Source of the DNA: Phascolarctos cinereus
Lineage: Eukaryota; Chordata; Mammalia; Diprotodontia; Phascolarctidae
Reading direction: 5' to 3'
NCBI RefSeq assembly: GCF_002099425.1
Contig: NW_018344058.1
Span: 558,001-622,000 of the forward strand
DNA length: 64,000 nt
How positions within the stretch are numbered: the first letter of the stretch is position 1; the number at the start of each line of letters is the position of its first letter. The notes under the pieces were generated by a model that did no database searches, was not told the DNA's origin, and saw only the letters and a program-made list of their open reading frames with translations. Below, in pieces: positions 11,383 through 22,029 of this stretch. The translations under genes were made by a program, and so were the position numbers.

Positions 11383-12668
11383 ACTAAGCATAATTCTTCA
11401 GGGGAAAGGCGGATATTCAATGAAATAGACAACTTTCAAGCATTCCTGATGAAAACACCACATCGAAATAGAAAATTTCACTTTCAAATACGAGACTCAA
11501 GAAAAGCATAGAAAGGTAAAGAGGAAAGAGAAATCATAAGGAATTTAATAAGGTTAAACTGTTTATATTCCTACATGGAAAGATGATATTTGCAACTCCT
11601 AAGAACTTTCTCATCATTAGGGGAGTTAGAAGGAGTCTACATAGAAGGTATGGGTGTAAGTTGACTATGTTGCAATGACATCTAAAAAAATAAAATTAAA
11701 TTAAGGGTGAGAAAGGAATGCACTGGGAGAAGTGGGAAGAGAGAGGTAGAATGAGGTAAATAATCTAACATAAAAGAGGTGTAGAAGAGTTTTTACAATG
11801 GAGGGGAAGATGGAGGAGTGGCAGACAATGCTTGAATTTTACTCTCAAAGGTAATGAAATACACACTCAGTTGTGTATAGAAATCTATTTTATTCTACCG
11901 GAAAGTAGGAAAGGAAAAAGATAAAAAAGGGAGTGGGGCTGATAGAAGGGACAGTGTATTGGGGAAGGCAGCCGTCTTCTAGAAACAAAACACTTTTGAG
12001 GAGGGACAGGATGAAAGAAGAGAGAGAAGGATAAATAAGGGAAAATAAGATGGAAAGAAATACACAGTAATAATTCTGGAAAAAAAAAATTTGCAGCAAG
12101 TTTCTCTGATAGAATTTTGTTAAATTTATAAGAATACAAGCCATTCCCCAATTGATAAACGGTCAAAGGATATGAACAGATAGTTTTCAGATGAAGAAAT
12201 CAATGCTATATATAGTCATATTTTTAAAAATGTTTTAAATCACTATTTTTTAGAGAACTATAGATTAAAACAACTCTAAGGTACCACCTCCCATCTATCA
12301 GATTGGCTAATAAGACAAAAAGGAAAATGATAAATGCTGAAGAGGGAAGAGGATGTGGGAAAATTGGGACACTAATGCACTGTTGATAGAATTGTAAACT
12401 GATCCAACCATTCTTCTAGACAGCAATCTGGAGCTATACCCAAAGGGTAATCAAACTGTGCATACCCTTTGACCCAGCAATATCACTACTGGGTCTGAAT
12501 CCCAAAGATTGAAAGAAAAAAAAAGGTAAGGAAAGGACTTACATGTACAAAAGTATTCATAGCAGCTCTTTTTTGTGGTGGCAAAGAATTGAAAGTTGAG
12601 GGGATGCCCATTAATTGGGGAATATGAACGTAATGGAATACTGTTGTGCTGTAAGAAATAATGAGCAA

Positions 12669-12812
12669 GGGGCAGCTAGGTGGCACAGTGGATAGGGCAT
12701 CAACCTGGTTCAGGAGGACCCAAGTTCAAATTCGGCCTCAGACACTTAACACTTACTAGCTGTGTGTGACCCTGGGCAAGTCACTTAACCCCACTGCCTA
12801 ACAAAAAAAAAA
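12669..12812 (+). mobile_element. Short tRNA-derived SINE in L1
   Basis: GGGGCAGCTAGGTGGCACAG, a B-box-like AAGTTCAAATTCGG, and GGGCAAGTCACTTAACCCCA are present. It splits the L1 sequence between its AATGAGCA and GGATGCTTTCAG blocks. Confidence 0.92.
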
Positions 12813-12815
12813 GGA

Positions 12816-12851
<36 letters not shown>

Positions 12852-12930
12852 GAAAGAAAGAAAGAGAGAAAGAGAGAAAGAGAGAAAGAGAGAAGAAAGA
12901 GAAAGAAGAAAGAAAGAAAGAAAGAAAGAA

Positions 12931-12960
<30 letters not shown>
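12813..12960. repeat. (GAAA)n microsatellite grown from a SINE tail
   Basis: About 148 bp of GAAA repeats with some GA interruptions directly continue the SINE A-tail. Confidence 0.97.
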
Positions 12961-12962
<2 letters not shown>

Positions 12963-13385
12963 GTAGGATGCTTTCAGAAAAACCTGGAAAGATTTACATG
13001 AAATGGTGCAAAGTGAAGTGAGCAGAATCAGAAAAGTGTACACAGTAACAGCAATAGTATATGATGATCTGCTGTGAATGACTTAGCTCTTCGTGGCAAT
13101 ACCATGATCCAAGATGATTCCAAAGGATTCATGATGAAAATGCTATCTGCCTGCAGAGAAAGAACTGATGGAGTCTGAAAGAAGTTTGAAGCAAACTTTT
13201 TTTTAAATTCTGTGTTTTCTTTCACAATATAACTAATATGAAAATATGTTTTGCATGACATGTGTAACATATCAAATTGCTTGCCTTCTCAATGACAGAA
13301 GAGGGGAGGGAGAGAATTTTGAACTCAAAAAATTTTAAAAATGAATGTTAAAATTATGGGAAAATAAAATATTTTTTTAAAAGGT

Positions 13386-15100
13386 CTGGCAGTAAGGAGC
13401 AGTGTGAGTGTTCTGAAAGGTCATCTCATCCCAACCACTAGTTTAATCACTTTAATCTTTGGGATTCTAGGATTGTAAAATTCAAATCAAATTTAAACAA
13501 CTTTTCTTCAAAACACAAAAGTAGCTTCAGCCCTTTTTCTGATGTCTGGGTGAAAATGCTCAGCCTCTTGTTTGGTTTTCCTTTGGGGCTGTGCGTTGCT
13601 GGGGAATTAATAGCCTATTTCCTTCCAACAGAGCCAGTGGAGGAGGCAATGATTTTCTCAACACAGTTTTCTGTTTCTTTCTAATTGAAACTGTAATAAC
13701 TTTTCTTCTAACATAAACTCCATAAAACAGAGAAATTGAAGGACCATCATATTGCCTCCAGGCTAAAAAGCAAATTAATTGTTGTAACAGGGTATAGTGG
13801 ATTAAATCTCCAGAGAAAGCAGGTTAGGAAGAAGGCAGGTTACCTGATCAATGAAAAGATCACAACCTAAACCACCCCACAGGTAGGAGACAGGGAAGTC
13901 TTGATGAAGCTTCAGTCCTGTCCCAATGCAGCAGGGTAGAAGAATCAGAAATGATCAAACAGGGACCAGCCAAGTTATTGGTCATATGTTCCCACTAATG
14001 TATGGGTGAATTCAGAATTCTATGATATTCTCTTGACAAGGTTAACCTCTGGTCAAAGTTAATTCAGTTGAAGTCATTATTCTGACATGGAGGAAGTCTC
14101 TTTGGCACGATTTGAATTCCTCTTGACCTGGCCATCAGAGTTAGTCTTGTCTTGATGAAGTTCAGAGGTGCTTATTACATGGTCAATTGCTGATATAGTC
14201 AATACCTGAGCAATACTCTCTGATGGCTTTATGAAGGAGAAAATCGAGAACCAGAGCTGAAAGGTACATCGAGGAGAAGAACAATATACAAAATATGGAT
14301 TTGACTCCCTTGAGGGGAAGCCTGATCACCTGCAGTTTCTGCTTCAGAAAACAACACGACCCCAGAGATGGCCCCAGTACCTGAAAGCAGCAGTAGGTAG
14401 AAAAAAAAAAGTTTTTGATTGAAGCCAGGAGGAGAGAGCAAGCTGGCAGCACAGGGATGGTAGTGGCAGAGATACAGAAGAGACTTAGGACCAAGCTTCC
14501 TAGACCCAGAGGAGTTTCTGAACTATACAGGAGCTGGAGTTAAGGTGATGCAAGGACAGAAATGTGAGGCCAAGGAGAAAACCCATCACTGATACTGTGA
14601 GTTATGTGGAACGTGCAGGCCAGAATGAGAGGAGCAACTTTCTAGGTATTCTGAATGCCTCTCTCAGTGGAAGAACACTGAGAGTAGCACTATGAATTTT
14701 AAGGGGACTAAATAGGTCCCCTTTAAAGGGAGCTATGATTTACTGGATAAGAGGAGTTGCTTGACTCTGGAAATCCCAAGTGTTTTCTACTTTCTGAGGG
14801 TGGAAAGTTCAACCCATTAGTACTGGTAAAAAATATGAAGGACTTTATAAGTCCCTAGGGAAGACAGAAGCCCACAGGATAGGGAAAGAAAGTTGTTAAT
14901 ATTTTTATAGGCTTGGAAGCATGTCCTTTTCCCTTTTTTTGGTTGGTCCTTTTGTTTGTTTTGCTTGTTGGTCCGCATGCTTGCATGGGAACTAAGGGCT
15001 CTTTCTCCTTTTTATGCAGACCTAAGACATATGTCAAATTTTAATTTTTCCACAAGAAACCCTGTGTTGAGGCAGAAACCAAAAGGGAGATGTATCAGAT
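13386..15100. other. Unassigned intergenic sequence
   Basis: I find no named repeat and no exon I can defend. The minus-strand frames near 14,183-14,494 contain no domain I recognise. An old, undocumented retroelement cannot be excluded. Confidence 0.4.
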
Positions 15101-15105
15101 CACAG

Positions 15106-15295
15106 CTTTGGAGTAGGAAGGGACCTTAGAAGGTAATGTAGTCCAACTTTCTCATTTTATAGAGGAGGAAATGAGACTCAGAGATGTTAAATGCTTTACC
15201 TCCCAAAAGTATTAAATGGCAGAATTGGCATGTGAGAAATCCCCCAAGTTTGAACCCAGTCTAATAAATCCAGAACCGTGGCTCCAGGTCATAAA
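15106..15295 (-). repeat. CORE-SINE with an L3-like tail, antisense
   Basis: GGAGTAGGAAGGGACCTTAG and TAGTCCAACTTTCTCATTTT precede a decayed MIR core (AGGAGGAAATGAGACTCAGA, then TTTGAACCCAGTC). The same architecture recurs at 21,862, 48,440 and 53,696. Confidence 0.65.
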
Positions 15296-15404
15296 TTACA
15301 AGGGTGTTCAAAATTCCATTTCATACCTATACACATTTGAATAAACTGTCCTTGGCAAGTACCCCTTCCTAATCAATGCCTTTCAGCAATTGTTATCATG
15401 TTTA

Positions 15405-15605
15405 AAAACTCAAGTCAATTGCCAGCTGCTCCATGAAACCTTCTCTGATTTCAGTCCTCCTCTGTGCTCCCTGCCCCTTTCAGTGTTCTCTCCCTTCTCA
15501 AAGTAACTGAGATTAATTTTTCATTGTACGTGTGTCATCCTATGTAAGCTCCCTAAGAGCAGGGACTGATTTGGGGCTTTGGATCCTCAAGCTCAGTAAA
15601 GGATC
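15405..15605 (+). mobile_element. L2 LINE 3' end
   Basis: CATGAAACCTTCTCTGATTT, TGTAAGCTCCCTAAGAGCAG and GGACTGATTTGGGGC match the L2 3' terminus. Short and old. Confidence 0.75.
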
Positions 15606-15714
15606 TTGCAAATTTGTTTTTGGATAGGATCTGGAATTTTGTTGATCGAGGGAATTCCCAGTGAGGGTTCTCCTATTACCCATGCTGAGGAACTGTTATT
15701 CTACTTAGAATCTT

Positions 15715-16200
15715 AAGGTTTACATATGTTATCTCCTTTGATCTTCACAATAATGCTGTGAGGTATGTGTATTTTAATAGAGGCAGAAAGAGGCTTAGTG
15801 ACTTTTAGTGGTCACATAGCTAGTGAGTGTCAGAGGCAAGATTTGAATTCAGGTCTTCCTCATTTCTTGGGCAGCTAGGTGGCACAGCAGATAGAGTGCT
15901 GGGCCTGGATTCAGGAAGACCTGAGTTCAAATGTGACTTCAGAAACTTACTAGCTATGTGACCCTGATCAAGTCACTTTACCCTGTTTGCCTCAGTTTCC
16001 TCATCTGTAAAATGAGCTGGAGAAGGAAGTAGCAAACTACTCCAGTGCCTTTACCAAGAAAACCCCAAATGGAGTCACAAAGAGTAGTACACAACTGAAA
16101 TGATTTAACAAAAACAACAACAACTTCTTCATTCCAAGTCCCACATTCTATCCACTTCAACACCCAGTTGCTTCTCACTATGCTACGCTGCCTCAGACTA
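15715..16200 (-). repeat. MIR-family SINE, antisense, split by a MAR1-like SINE
   Basis: The left part (15,715-15,866) runs from GTTATCTCCTTTGATCTTCA to TTTGAATTCAGGTCTTCCTC. The right part (16,124-16,200) resumes with CATTCTATCCACTTCAACAC. Together they form one antisense MIR with a later insertion. Confidence 0.75.
15867..16123 (+). mobile_element. MAR1-like CORE-SINE, full length
   Basis: GGGCAGCTAGGTGGCACAGC starts the tRNA-like head. The CORE (GTTTGCCTCAGTTTCCTCAT) and the RTE-type tail (GAAAACCCCAAATGGAGTCA, ACACAACTGAAATG) follow. CTTCYTCATT flanks both sides. The tail matches RTE LINEs, the presumed mobilising partner. Confidence 0.9.
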
Positions 16201-17165
16201 TCACCATTTAAAAAGGTTTATTGATTGTAAGACAGTCACCACAATAAGGAGGTCAGAAGAATCCAAAAATCACTGACACCAGCCAACACCTGACCTCCTT
16301 GCCAAGGGGAAAGAAATGATAGCCAAAGCTAAAACTGTTCAAGAGTACAAGCTCATCTGCAAAATATTATGGAAACAATCAGAGAGTTATAAGTAGCATG
16401 GCCTCATACAACAGTGAAAAGCAGTGAGGGAAAAACAAGACCACAGAGAATTTGGCATGACATGTCAACCACATAACCCTGAGAGCATTTGTAGATGAAA
16501 CTGGAGATAGAAGGAGAAAAACAATGGTGCTTCTTGTTGTCTTTGGACAGCCACTAGAGATGGAAAATTAACTAGGCCCAGGATTGAATAGGAAGTGGAG
16601 GTCAAACTAGATTTCATTTGGGAAATTTCAGAGCACTTTGATTATGTTGGATTAGAAGAACAATGTGCCAGTCATACACGGCCAGCAAGGCACATTCCAG
16701 GAAGGCTTTTACCTGAGTTTCAGGTCTGAGGCAAAAAAGGAGATCACTCACCAGTTGGTTGATCAATGCTATTTCTTGGCAAGGATATTCAATAGGACTT
16801 GCGCACTTTACCAACAGTCTCATTTGCCCTGAAATTCCCTAATATACTGTGGGGTATGTTTCCACATGGCAACTGATACTGAGAAGACCTAGCCTGCCCC
16901 AAAGTGTCAGAATGTTCCATCGGATGAGAGGCAGGCTGACATGGTGTTATAGCTCTAGGTAGTTACAGCTTGGTCTGGAGTCCTCTGACATTAAAGCTTC
17001 TTCCTTATACTTTGACCCTGCTCAGAAACCAGGAAACTGCTATTCAAGGTAAGACCACAGAAGGGCCTAGCTGAATATGCATATTTTATAGAGTTTCTAG
17101 TATTATAATTCCACAAAAATTACTTTCCTGAGTCAATTAGCCATTTATCATTACCAAATTGTAGA
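16201..17165. other. Unassigned intergenic sequence
   Basis: I recognise no repeat or exon. The minus-strand 69-residue frame at 16,614 shows no known domain. Confidence 0.4.
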
Positions 17166-17177
17166 TACTCTCCAAAG

Positions 17178-17352
17178 CAGCAGTCCTCAAGGTTTTTAGT
17201 CTTTTTTTATACTCTTAAAAATTATTGAAAACATCAGAGTTTTTCTTTATGTGTGTTCTCTCTCCATATTTTCCATATTAAAACATCTTAGTATCATTGT
17301 GAAAATGGTTTTGACTTTTCATTTCTCTCTGAGAACCTTTGCTTTAAAGCAA
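17178..17352. mobile_element. Possible old DNA-transposon relic
   Basis: TTATACTCTTAAAAATTATT, then TTTTTCTTTATGTGTGTT and a closing CTGAGAACCTTTG, with CAGCAGTCCTCAAGG at the left, resemble a decayed hAT-like nonautonomous element. The terminal repeats are too worn to be sure. Confidence 0.35.
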
Positions 17353-17779
17353 AAGTGGTTGTGTTGAGCCCCATTGCTCTAAAGGATTCTTTAATGGGTT
17401 TGGCAAATGAAAACATGCACTTGCATTTCAAACAAACCAGTCAGATTATAAAGTTCTAAGGCAATCAAGTTACAGAATTATAGTCCATCACACTTAAGAC
17501 AGAGTAGGCACTGCAAAAAAAATACCATCTGCCTTGGGGTAGGGGGCTTATCTGTACCAGATGGAGAATGCAAACATAAGGAAGGAGAAATTCCAAGAAG
17601 TGGTAGAGCGGGTGTCCATGAGTGGAAAGATGCTGAGTAATGAAAGAGACAGTTAAAAGTCTGTTTTGTAATGAAGATTACAATGACCAGGTCTTCTGGA
17701 CAGCTGTTTGTGAAAGGTGAAAAGAACTTATAACTATCTGAAAGTATGCATTATGCCTAGGTGAAAAATAAATAATTAA

Positions 17780-17943
17780 GGGGGCTGCTAGGTGGCACAG
17801 TGGATAGAGCACCAGCCCTGAAGTCAGGAGGACCTGAGTTCAAATGTGACCTCAGACCAAACACTTGACACTTAACTAGCTGTGTGACCTTGGGCAAGTC
17901 ACTTAACACCAATTGCCTCTAAAAAAACCCAAAAAACAAAACC
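17780..17943 (+). mobile_element. Short tRNA-derived SINE
   Basis: GGCTGCTAGGTGGCACAGTG starts the element and GGGCAAGTCACTTAACACCA is near its end. A direct repeat close to AAAAATAAATMATTA lies on both sides. Confidence 0.9.
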
Positions 17944-17964
17944 AAAAAATAAATCATTAGGATT

Positions 17965-18240
17965 TTTTCTTGACATCGGTCCCTGAAGAACTTGACACGT
18001 ACACAAATGAAGTCATTATATTCCTCCCCAAACCCACCCCTCTTCAGAACACTGTTTCTATTGAGTATACCACCATTCTTCCAGTCACTCAGGCTTATAC
18101 TTTGGAATCACCTTTGACCCATCATTCTCGTTCACCCCACATATTCAATCAGTTACCATGGTCTTAGTAATTTTATCTCTTCATGACATCTCTTTCCCCT
18201 TCTTTATACCTGTAGCCACTACCACGTTCAATCTCTTATG
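17965..18240 (+). mobile_element. L2 LINE ORF fragment
   Basis: CATTATATTCCTCCCCAAAC, CTTCCAGTCACTCAGGCTTA, CACATATTCAATCAGTTACC and CATGACATCTCTT follow L2 ORF2 downstream of the YADD block. The open frame is remnant L2, not a host exon. Confidence 0.75.
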
Positions 18241-18520
18241 ACCTATGCAGGTGCATGCAGAATGTTGCAGTCTCTCTCAACCACAAATCACCATGGATTA
18301 GTTTTGTTTAATTGCTTCTCTGTTACAAGGGAGGGTGGTACATCTAAAAAAGTCTGTAATTTAAAAATGAAACACAACAATAAGATACTTTCTAAAGAAA
18401 TGTACAAATTTTATTCCAAATTGAACAAAATATTCCAATTGTAAACAGAGTAGGGCAGAGTGCAGTGGAATTATGCCTCCTGTGTTCCAAATACCATATA
18501 GATTATGTAGATGCAAATTG

Positions 18521-18521
18521 A

Positions 18522-18615
<94 letters not shown>
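18521..18615. repeat. Compound (TC)n(AC)n microsatellite
   Basis: About 60 bp of TC/CT passes directly into about 34 bp of CA. Confidence 0.98.
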
Positions 18616-18616
<1 letters not shown>

Positions 18617-18639
18617 TGTTACTTCAGAACATGCCTTGA

Positions 18640-18895
18640 AGATATGCAGTATAAGTATTATAAATTCCATTTTACAAATAAGGAAATTAAGGCTCAGAGA
18701 AATTTTTCTTTCTAAAAATTACCTCCAGGAGCACAGCTAATAAATATTGGTGCCTATATTTGAAATTATGTTCTTTATTATTCTAATTTTTATGCTCTAT
18801 CTACCATGTTGCCTCTGAAACCAAGTGTAGGATTTTGCATTTTTTCTCTATTAAACGTCACCTTATTGGTGAGGACCTAGAATTCCAGTCCATTG
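18640..18895 (-). repeat. Antisense MIR followed by an antisense CR1/L3 scrap
   Basis: TTTTACAAATAAGGAAATTA with AGGCTCAGAGAAATTTTT is an antisense MIR core (to about 18,822). GTGTAGGATTTTGCATTTTT and CTATTAAACGTCACCTTATT match the antisense CR1/L3 segment that lies 5' of the mobile-element 3' UTR in the better copy at 31,858-33,300. Confidence 0.55.
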
Positions 18896-18969
18896 AGGTA
18901 GTTTGGGAACTTCATTTTATTTTCGATCTATCCCAATAAGGCACGATTTTGCTTGCTAATTCATTGGCT

Positions 18970-19085
18970 TTTGTCCTTCATAATTGAAGAGGATCAAAAT
19001 GATATCATTATGTCAGGGTCAATGTATACAGTGTGTCCAACTGTGGCTTATCAGAGCAATATGAGTTCAGATTGGGCTGGGTAAA
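18970..19085. repeat. RTE-related dispersed repeat fragment
   Basis: TTTTGTCCTTCATAATTGAA and GAGGATCAAAATGATATCAT resemble TTTGTCCTTCRTTCTCRAAG...GAGGACCATGACATC, also present at 47,945-48,085. It is probably a non-coding RTE end. Confidence 0.5.
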
Positions 19086-19119
19086 AATAGTATGTATGAA
19101 TATTAACTAAGTATTATAA

Positions 19120-19275
19120 GTTTTATTAATCTCCATTTAAAGATGAGATAATGAAAGCACAAAGAAATCAAGTGATTGGCACATGGTTAAACCACTAGTG
19201 TCAGAAGCAGGATTCATATCTACATCTTCTGGACTCCAAATCTAGGATTCTCCCTTCAGCCACACTGCCTCTCAT
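19120..19275 (-). repeat. MIR-family SINE, antisense
   Basis: CTCCATTTAAAGATGAGATA, a CAAGTGATTGGCACATGGTT core block and ATATCTACATCTTCTGGACT fit a worn antisense MIR. Confidence 0.55.
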
Positions 19276-19387
19276 TTGCTATTTCACAGCCTGTTACACA
19301 GACTAGATGATAGTTTTATCTTACGCAGAGCTCTTGAAGATTTAAAATCTAACTTGAAGATTAAAGATCTAACTGCCAATTTTTAAA

Positions 19388-19500
19388 AGCATTCGCCAAA
19401 TATTTACTGAGTACCTACTATGTACAAAGCACTGCATAAGCCCTAAGAGAACTTATGAAGAAAACTGTTTTTCCTCAAGGAACTCACAATCCAAGAAAGA
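19388..19500. repeat. Dispersed repeat with an AAGCATTTATTA head
   Basis: CAAATATTTACTGAGTACCT, ACTATGTACAAAGCACTGCA and CAAGGAACTCACAATCCAAG match the recurring pattern described at 8,925. Confidence 0.55.
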
Positions 19501-19659
19501 AGAGGAAAAGCACATCAAAAGCAAATAGAAAATAAGTGCATGAGACACCAAGTTTTAAGGGAATTGTGATGAGGAAGTAATTACTTTCAGTGGAAGGGGT
19601 GGGTTTGAGGAAAAGTAGGAAAACGAAACCAAACCTTATGGAGCAGTTGGTCCTAAAAG

Positions 19660-19850
19660 CTTGACACAGTAGAAAGAATACTGCTTTGGGAGCCAGAGAA
19701 ACTGAGTTCAAATCCTGGCTTTGCTACTAGAATACCTCACACAGTTAACTCTTTAGACCTCTCTGAGCCTCATTTTTCTCACGTATAAAATGAGGGATTT
19801 GGACTAGATGATCTCTGAGGTGCCTTCCAGCCATAAGGTATCTTTGGATC
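19660..19850 (+). repeat. MIR-family SINE
   Basis: TGGGAGCCAGAGAAACTGAG, TTCAAATCCTGGCTTTGCTA and TTTGGACTAGATGATCTCTG show a sense MIR-like SINE with a GGACTAGATGATCTCTGAGG tail. Confidence 0.7.
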
Positions 19851-19899
19851 CTAAAGTGGGCAGGATTTTAAAAAGTGAGCTAGTGGGAGAACATTTAAG

Positions 19900-20090
19900 G
19901 CACAGGGAATGGTGGGTATAAAGCTCAAGGTAAGGATAACTCATACTTAAGAAATAATAAATAGTCCAGTTTGGATGGAGGGTATGAGTATACGAAGGGT
20001 AATTGTGTGAAGTAAGAATAGAAAGGTAGATTGAAGCCATACTATAAAGGGCCTTCAATGTCATGCTAAGTGGTCTGAACTTTACACTTA
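19900..20090 (+). repeat. Unnamed dispersed repeat ('family X') fragment
   Basis: AGAAAGGTAGATTGAAGCCA, AAAGGGCCTTCAATGTCATG and GTGGTCTGAACTTTA belong to a low-copy repeat with further pieces at 31,690, 33,905 and 37,030. It looks like a long non-coding element, and I do not know its accepted name. Confidence 0.45.
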
Positions 20091-20125
20091 GGCAGCACCA
20101 ATATCCCCCTATCAGCCTCAGATTC

Positions 20126-20193
20126 TCTCTCTGTCTCTGTCTCTCTCTGTCTTTCTGTCTCCATCTCTCTCCCTCTCTCTGTCTCTCTGTCTG

Positions 20194-20231
<38 letters not shown>

Positions 20232-20238
20232 TCTTTCT
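20126..20238. repeat. (CTCT/GTCT)n tract
   Basis: About 110 bp of imperfect CTCTGTCT repeats. Confidence 0.96.
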
Positions 20239-20514
20239 CCTTTCACCACTTCTGAAAATTCCCTAGTTGGGAATATTGCTACTTAGAGACTTTCTAGTAA
20301 GTTCTAAAAAGTACAGAAGACAGCAACACAGCAAATAAGCCAAACACAAGTAGCTCACATCTGATGACTGCCTTTTTATACTCTCTATGTTAACCAGGAG
20401 AATGAAGGGTTTTAGGACAGAATTGAGGGAAAATGTTTCAAGAAGGAAATAAATACAAACAGGAATATAAAACTATGGAGTAAAATTCCAACTTGTATTA
20501 TGAAGATGGAATTT

Positions 20515-20632
20515 AGGGAAGGAGGAAATTGGTAGATGGAGGATGAAAGAAAAAAGGAAGAGAAAGGAAGAAGGGAAGAAAAGAGAGAAGAAGAGGAAGA
20601 AGAAGAACAACAACAACAATAACAAAAATTCA
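20515..20632. repeat. Purine-rich (GGAA/AGAAG)n then (AAC)n
   Basis: A GGAGGAAA...GAAGAAGAGG stretch turns into ACAACAACAATAAC. Low complexity, directly before a MAR1-like SINE. Confidence 0.9.
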
Positions 20633-20662
20633 ATCACTGAAGCTATGTAACAGATTTGAAAG

Positions 20663-20838
20663 GGCAGCCAGGTGGCTCAGGGGATAGAGCGCCCAGCCTG
20701 GAGTCAAAAAGACTCATCTTTGTGAGTTCAAATCTGGTCTCAGACACTTACTAGCAGTGTGACCCTCAGCACTTAATCCTGTTTGCCTCAGTTTTCTCAT
20801 CTGTAAAATGAGCTAGAGAAGAAAACGGCAAACTAATG
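20663..20838 (+). mobile_element. MAR1-like CORE-SINE, 3'-truncated
   Basis: GGCAGCCAGGTGGCTCAGGG, TGAGTTCAAATCTGGTCTCA, GTTTGCCTCAGTTTTCTCAT and AGCTAGAGAAGAAAACGGCA are present. The RTE-like tail is missing after GGCAAACTAATG. Confidence 0.88.
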
Positions 20839-21107
20839 TCTAGTGTTCACCCTGTAAGTAACACTGAGATTTGCTGGAATGTGACTCATGACTAGAATAT
20901 GGCAATGGAGGCATATTACTGTGTGCAAAAGGGATGGCAGAGTAGCATTGTGTAAGGGGAAAATATACTCCTGTGAGGAAATTCATTAACTAGTGGTGAG
21001 AATCTGGTCTGAAGTATTTAGGAAAGGTTCAAAAGATAAGGTCAGAGGAAGAAAGACCAGAATTAAGAGAAGGGGCCAATGTTCTTATAGCATCTTTTGT
21101 AGCATCC

Positions 21108-21300
21108 CAGAGGTTCTTAATCTTCATCATTCTTGGCTCCTTTGGAAATCTGGTGAAACCTATAGACCCCTAAAATGAGAATAATGATTTTAAATAAATA
21201 AAATAAACAACATAGAACTACAAAGGAGACCAATATGTTGAAATAGTTATCATATTTTTAAAAATATTTACAGACTCCAGACTGCCTTTATATTATGACT
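21108..21300 (+). mobile_element. hAT-type MITE with GGTTCTTAA ends
   Basis: GAGGTTCTTAATCTTCATCA, TGGCTCCTTTGGAAATCTGG, TGAAACCTATAGACCCCTAA and CTACAAAGGAGACCAATATG match a MITE also found, in the other orientation, at 54,395 and 55,665. The right terminus is worn (ACAGACTCCAGAC). Confidence 0.7.
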
Positions 21301-21861
21301 TCTGTTGGAAACTCCAGACAAAAGAGGGAGAAGTAATCACCATCTCATTCCAGGATCATCAGATTACTCTGCTAGTCTCCATTTCCTGAAGTACCTCCTT
21401 CGACCCAGAGAAAAACAATTGAGAGAGATAACAGAGCAAGTAGGGAACTGGGCTACAATTGTAATAACTGCATTGAAAGGGAGCAGGGTGAAGAGGAAAA
21501 AGATACTTATTTGCTTCCCCACTCTGCTCCTACATTTCTACAAAGGAGTTCTACCTTCTCTCAATCCTTTTTGCTTTCTCTGTTGTTGAGTCTGATTATA
21601 TTTTTATAAAGTCCTCTTATGTCCTCATACTTTTCTCCACTGTGTGTCCTACATGCTTCCCCAGGACCCTTCCTGAAGTAGGTAAAGGTATGAGGTGGGG
21701 AGGAGGGAGAGGTAGGATACAGGTGTCTAGAGTTATTATCGATATTTAGGTGTTTAGTTTTTATAAATGAGACATTCATTAATAAAGATTTAATTTTCCA
21801 TACAGTATACAAGGATAGTACCAATGTACAAGATAAAACAATTTCAACGGTACATACACTT

Positions 21862-22025
21862 TAATCATTGAATCATAGCTTTAAACCTAGAAGGGACCTT
21901 ACAGGTTAATGGAGACCCAAAAAGCTTACATGAACACATGAGTAGTAAACAGCCAAGCTAGGATTTGAATCCAGTCCCTTTGACTTCAAATTTAGACGTC
22001 TTTCCATTGCTTCACGCCATCTAGT
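21862..22025 (-). repeat. CORE-SINE with an L3-like tail, antisense
   Basis: GAATCATAGCTTTAAACCTA and GAAGGGACCTTACAGGTTAA give the tail. GGATTTGAATCCAGTCCCTT gives the antisense B-box region. Confidence 0.6.
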
Positions 22026-22029
22026 TGTA

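Larger units (their letters stand above)
9176..12085 (+). mobile_element. HAL1-like (ORF1-only) L1 derivative, broken and nested
   Basis: The element opens with an L1-style GAAGATGGCAGGGTAAAGGC leader. A 5' UTR-like region runs to about 9,860. An ORF1 relic follows: an N-terminal MSKQQQKNLTKESYYDDQED block near 9,861, a coiled coil (10,510-10,700), then the RRM/C-terminal part (10,842-11,480) with DILEPGSKIKIERTHPS and TPRNITVKFQSSQVKEKIL. No ORF2 follows. Instead about 600 bp of non-coding sequence (TTAAACTGTTTATATTCCTA onward) leads to an A-rich end near 12,085. The antisense copy at 38,864-40,493 has the same layout, so this is a family and not a chance deletion. It is interrupted by an L1 piece (10,165-10,497) and an antisense SINE (11,209-11,382). 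Stops and frameshifts break ORF1. The HAL1 label is inference from the layout. Confidence 0.7.
12086..13385 (+). mobile_element. L1 LINE, 3' part of ORF2 and complete 3' UTR
   Basis: Beginning TTTGCAGCAAGTTTCTCTGA, the copy follows marsupial L1 ORF2: GGATATGAACAGATAGTTTT, ACCACCTCCCATCTATCAGA, CCTTTGACCCAGCAATATCA and GGGATGCCCATTAATTGGGG. The usual 3' UTR ends in GGGAAAATAAAATATTTTTT. A SINE with a grown GAAA tail interrupts it at 12,669-12,960. It is 5'-truncated and abuts the A-rich end of the HAL1-like element. Confidence 0.88.

Noticed and set aside
14183-14494. 103-residue minus-strand frame with hydrophobic stretches
   Set aside because: No recognisable family, no splice context and no conserved motif. 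Left as unassigned sequence.
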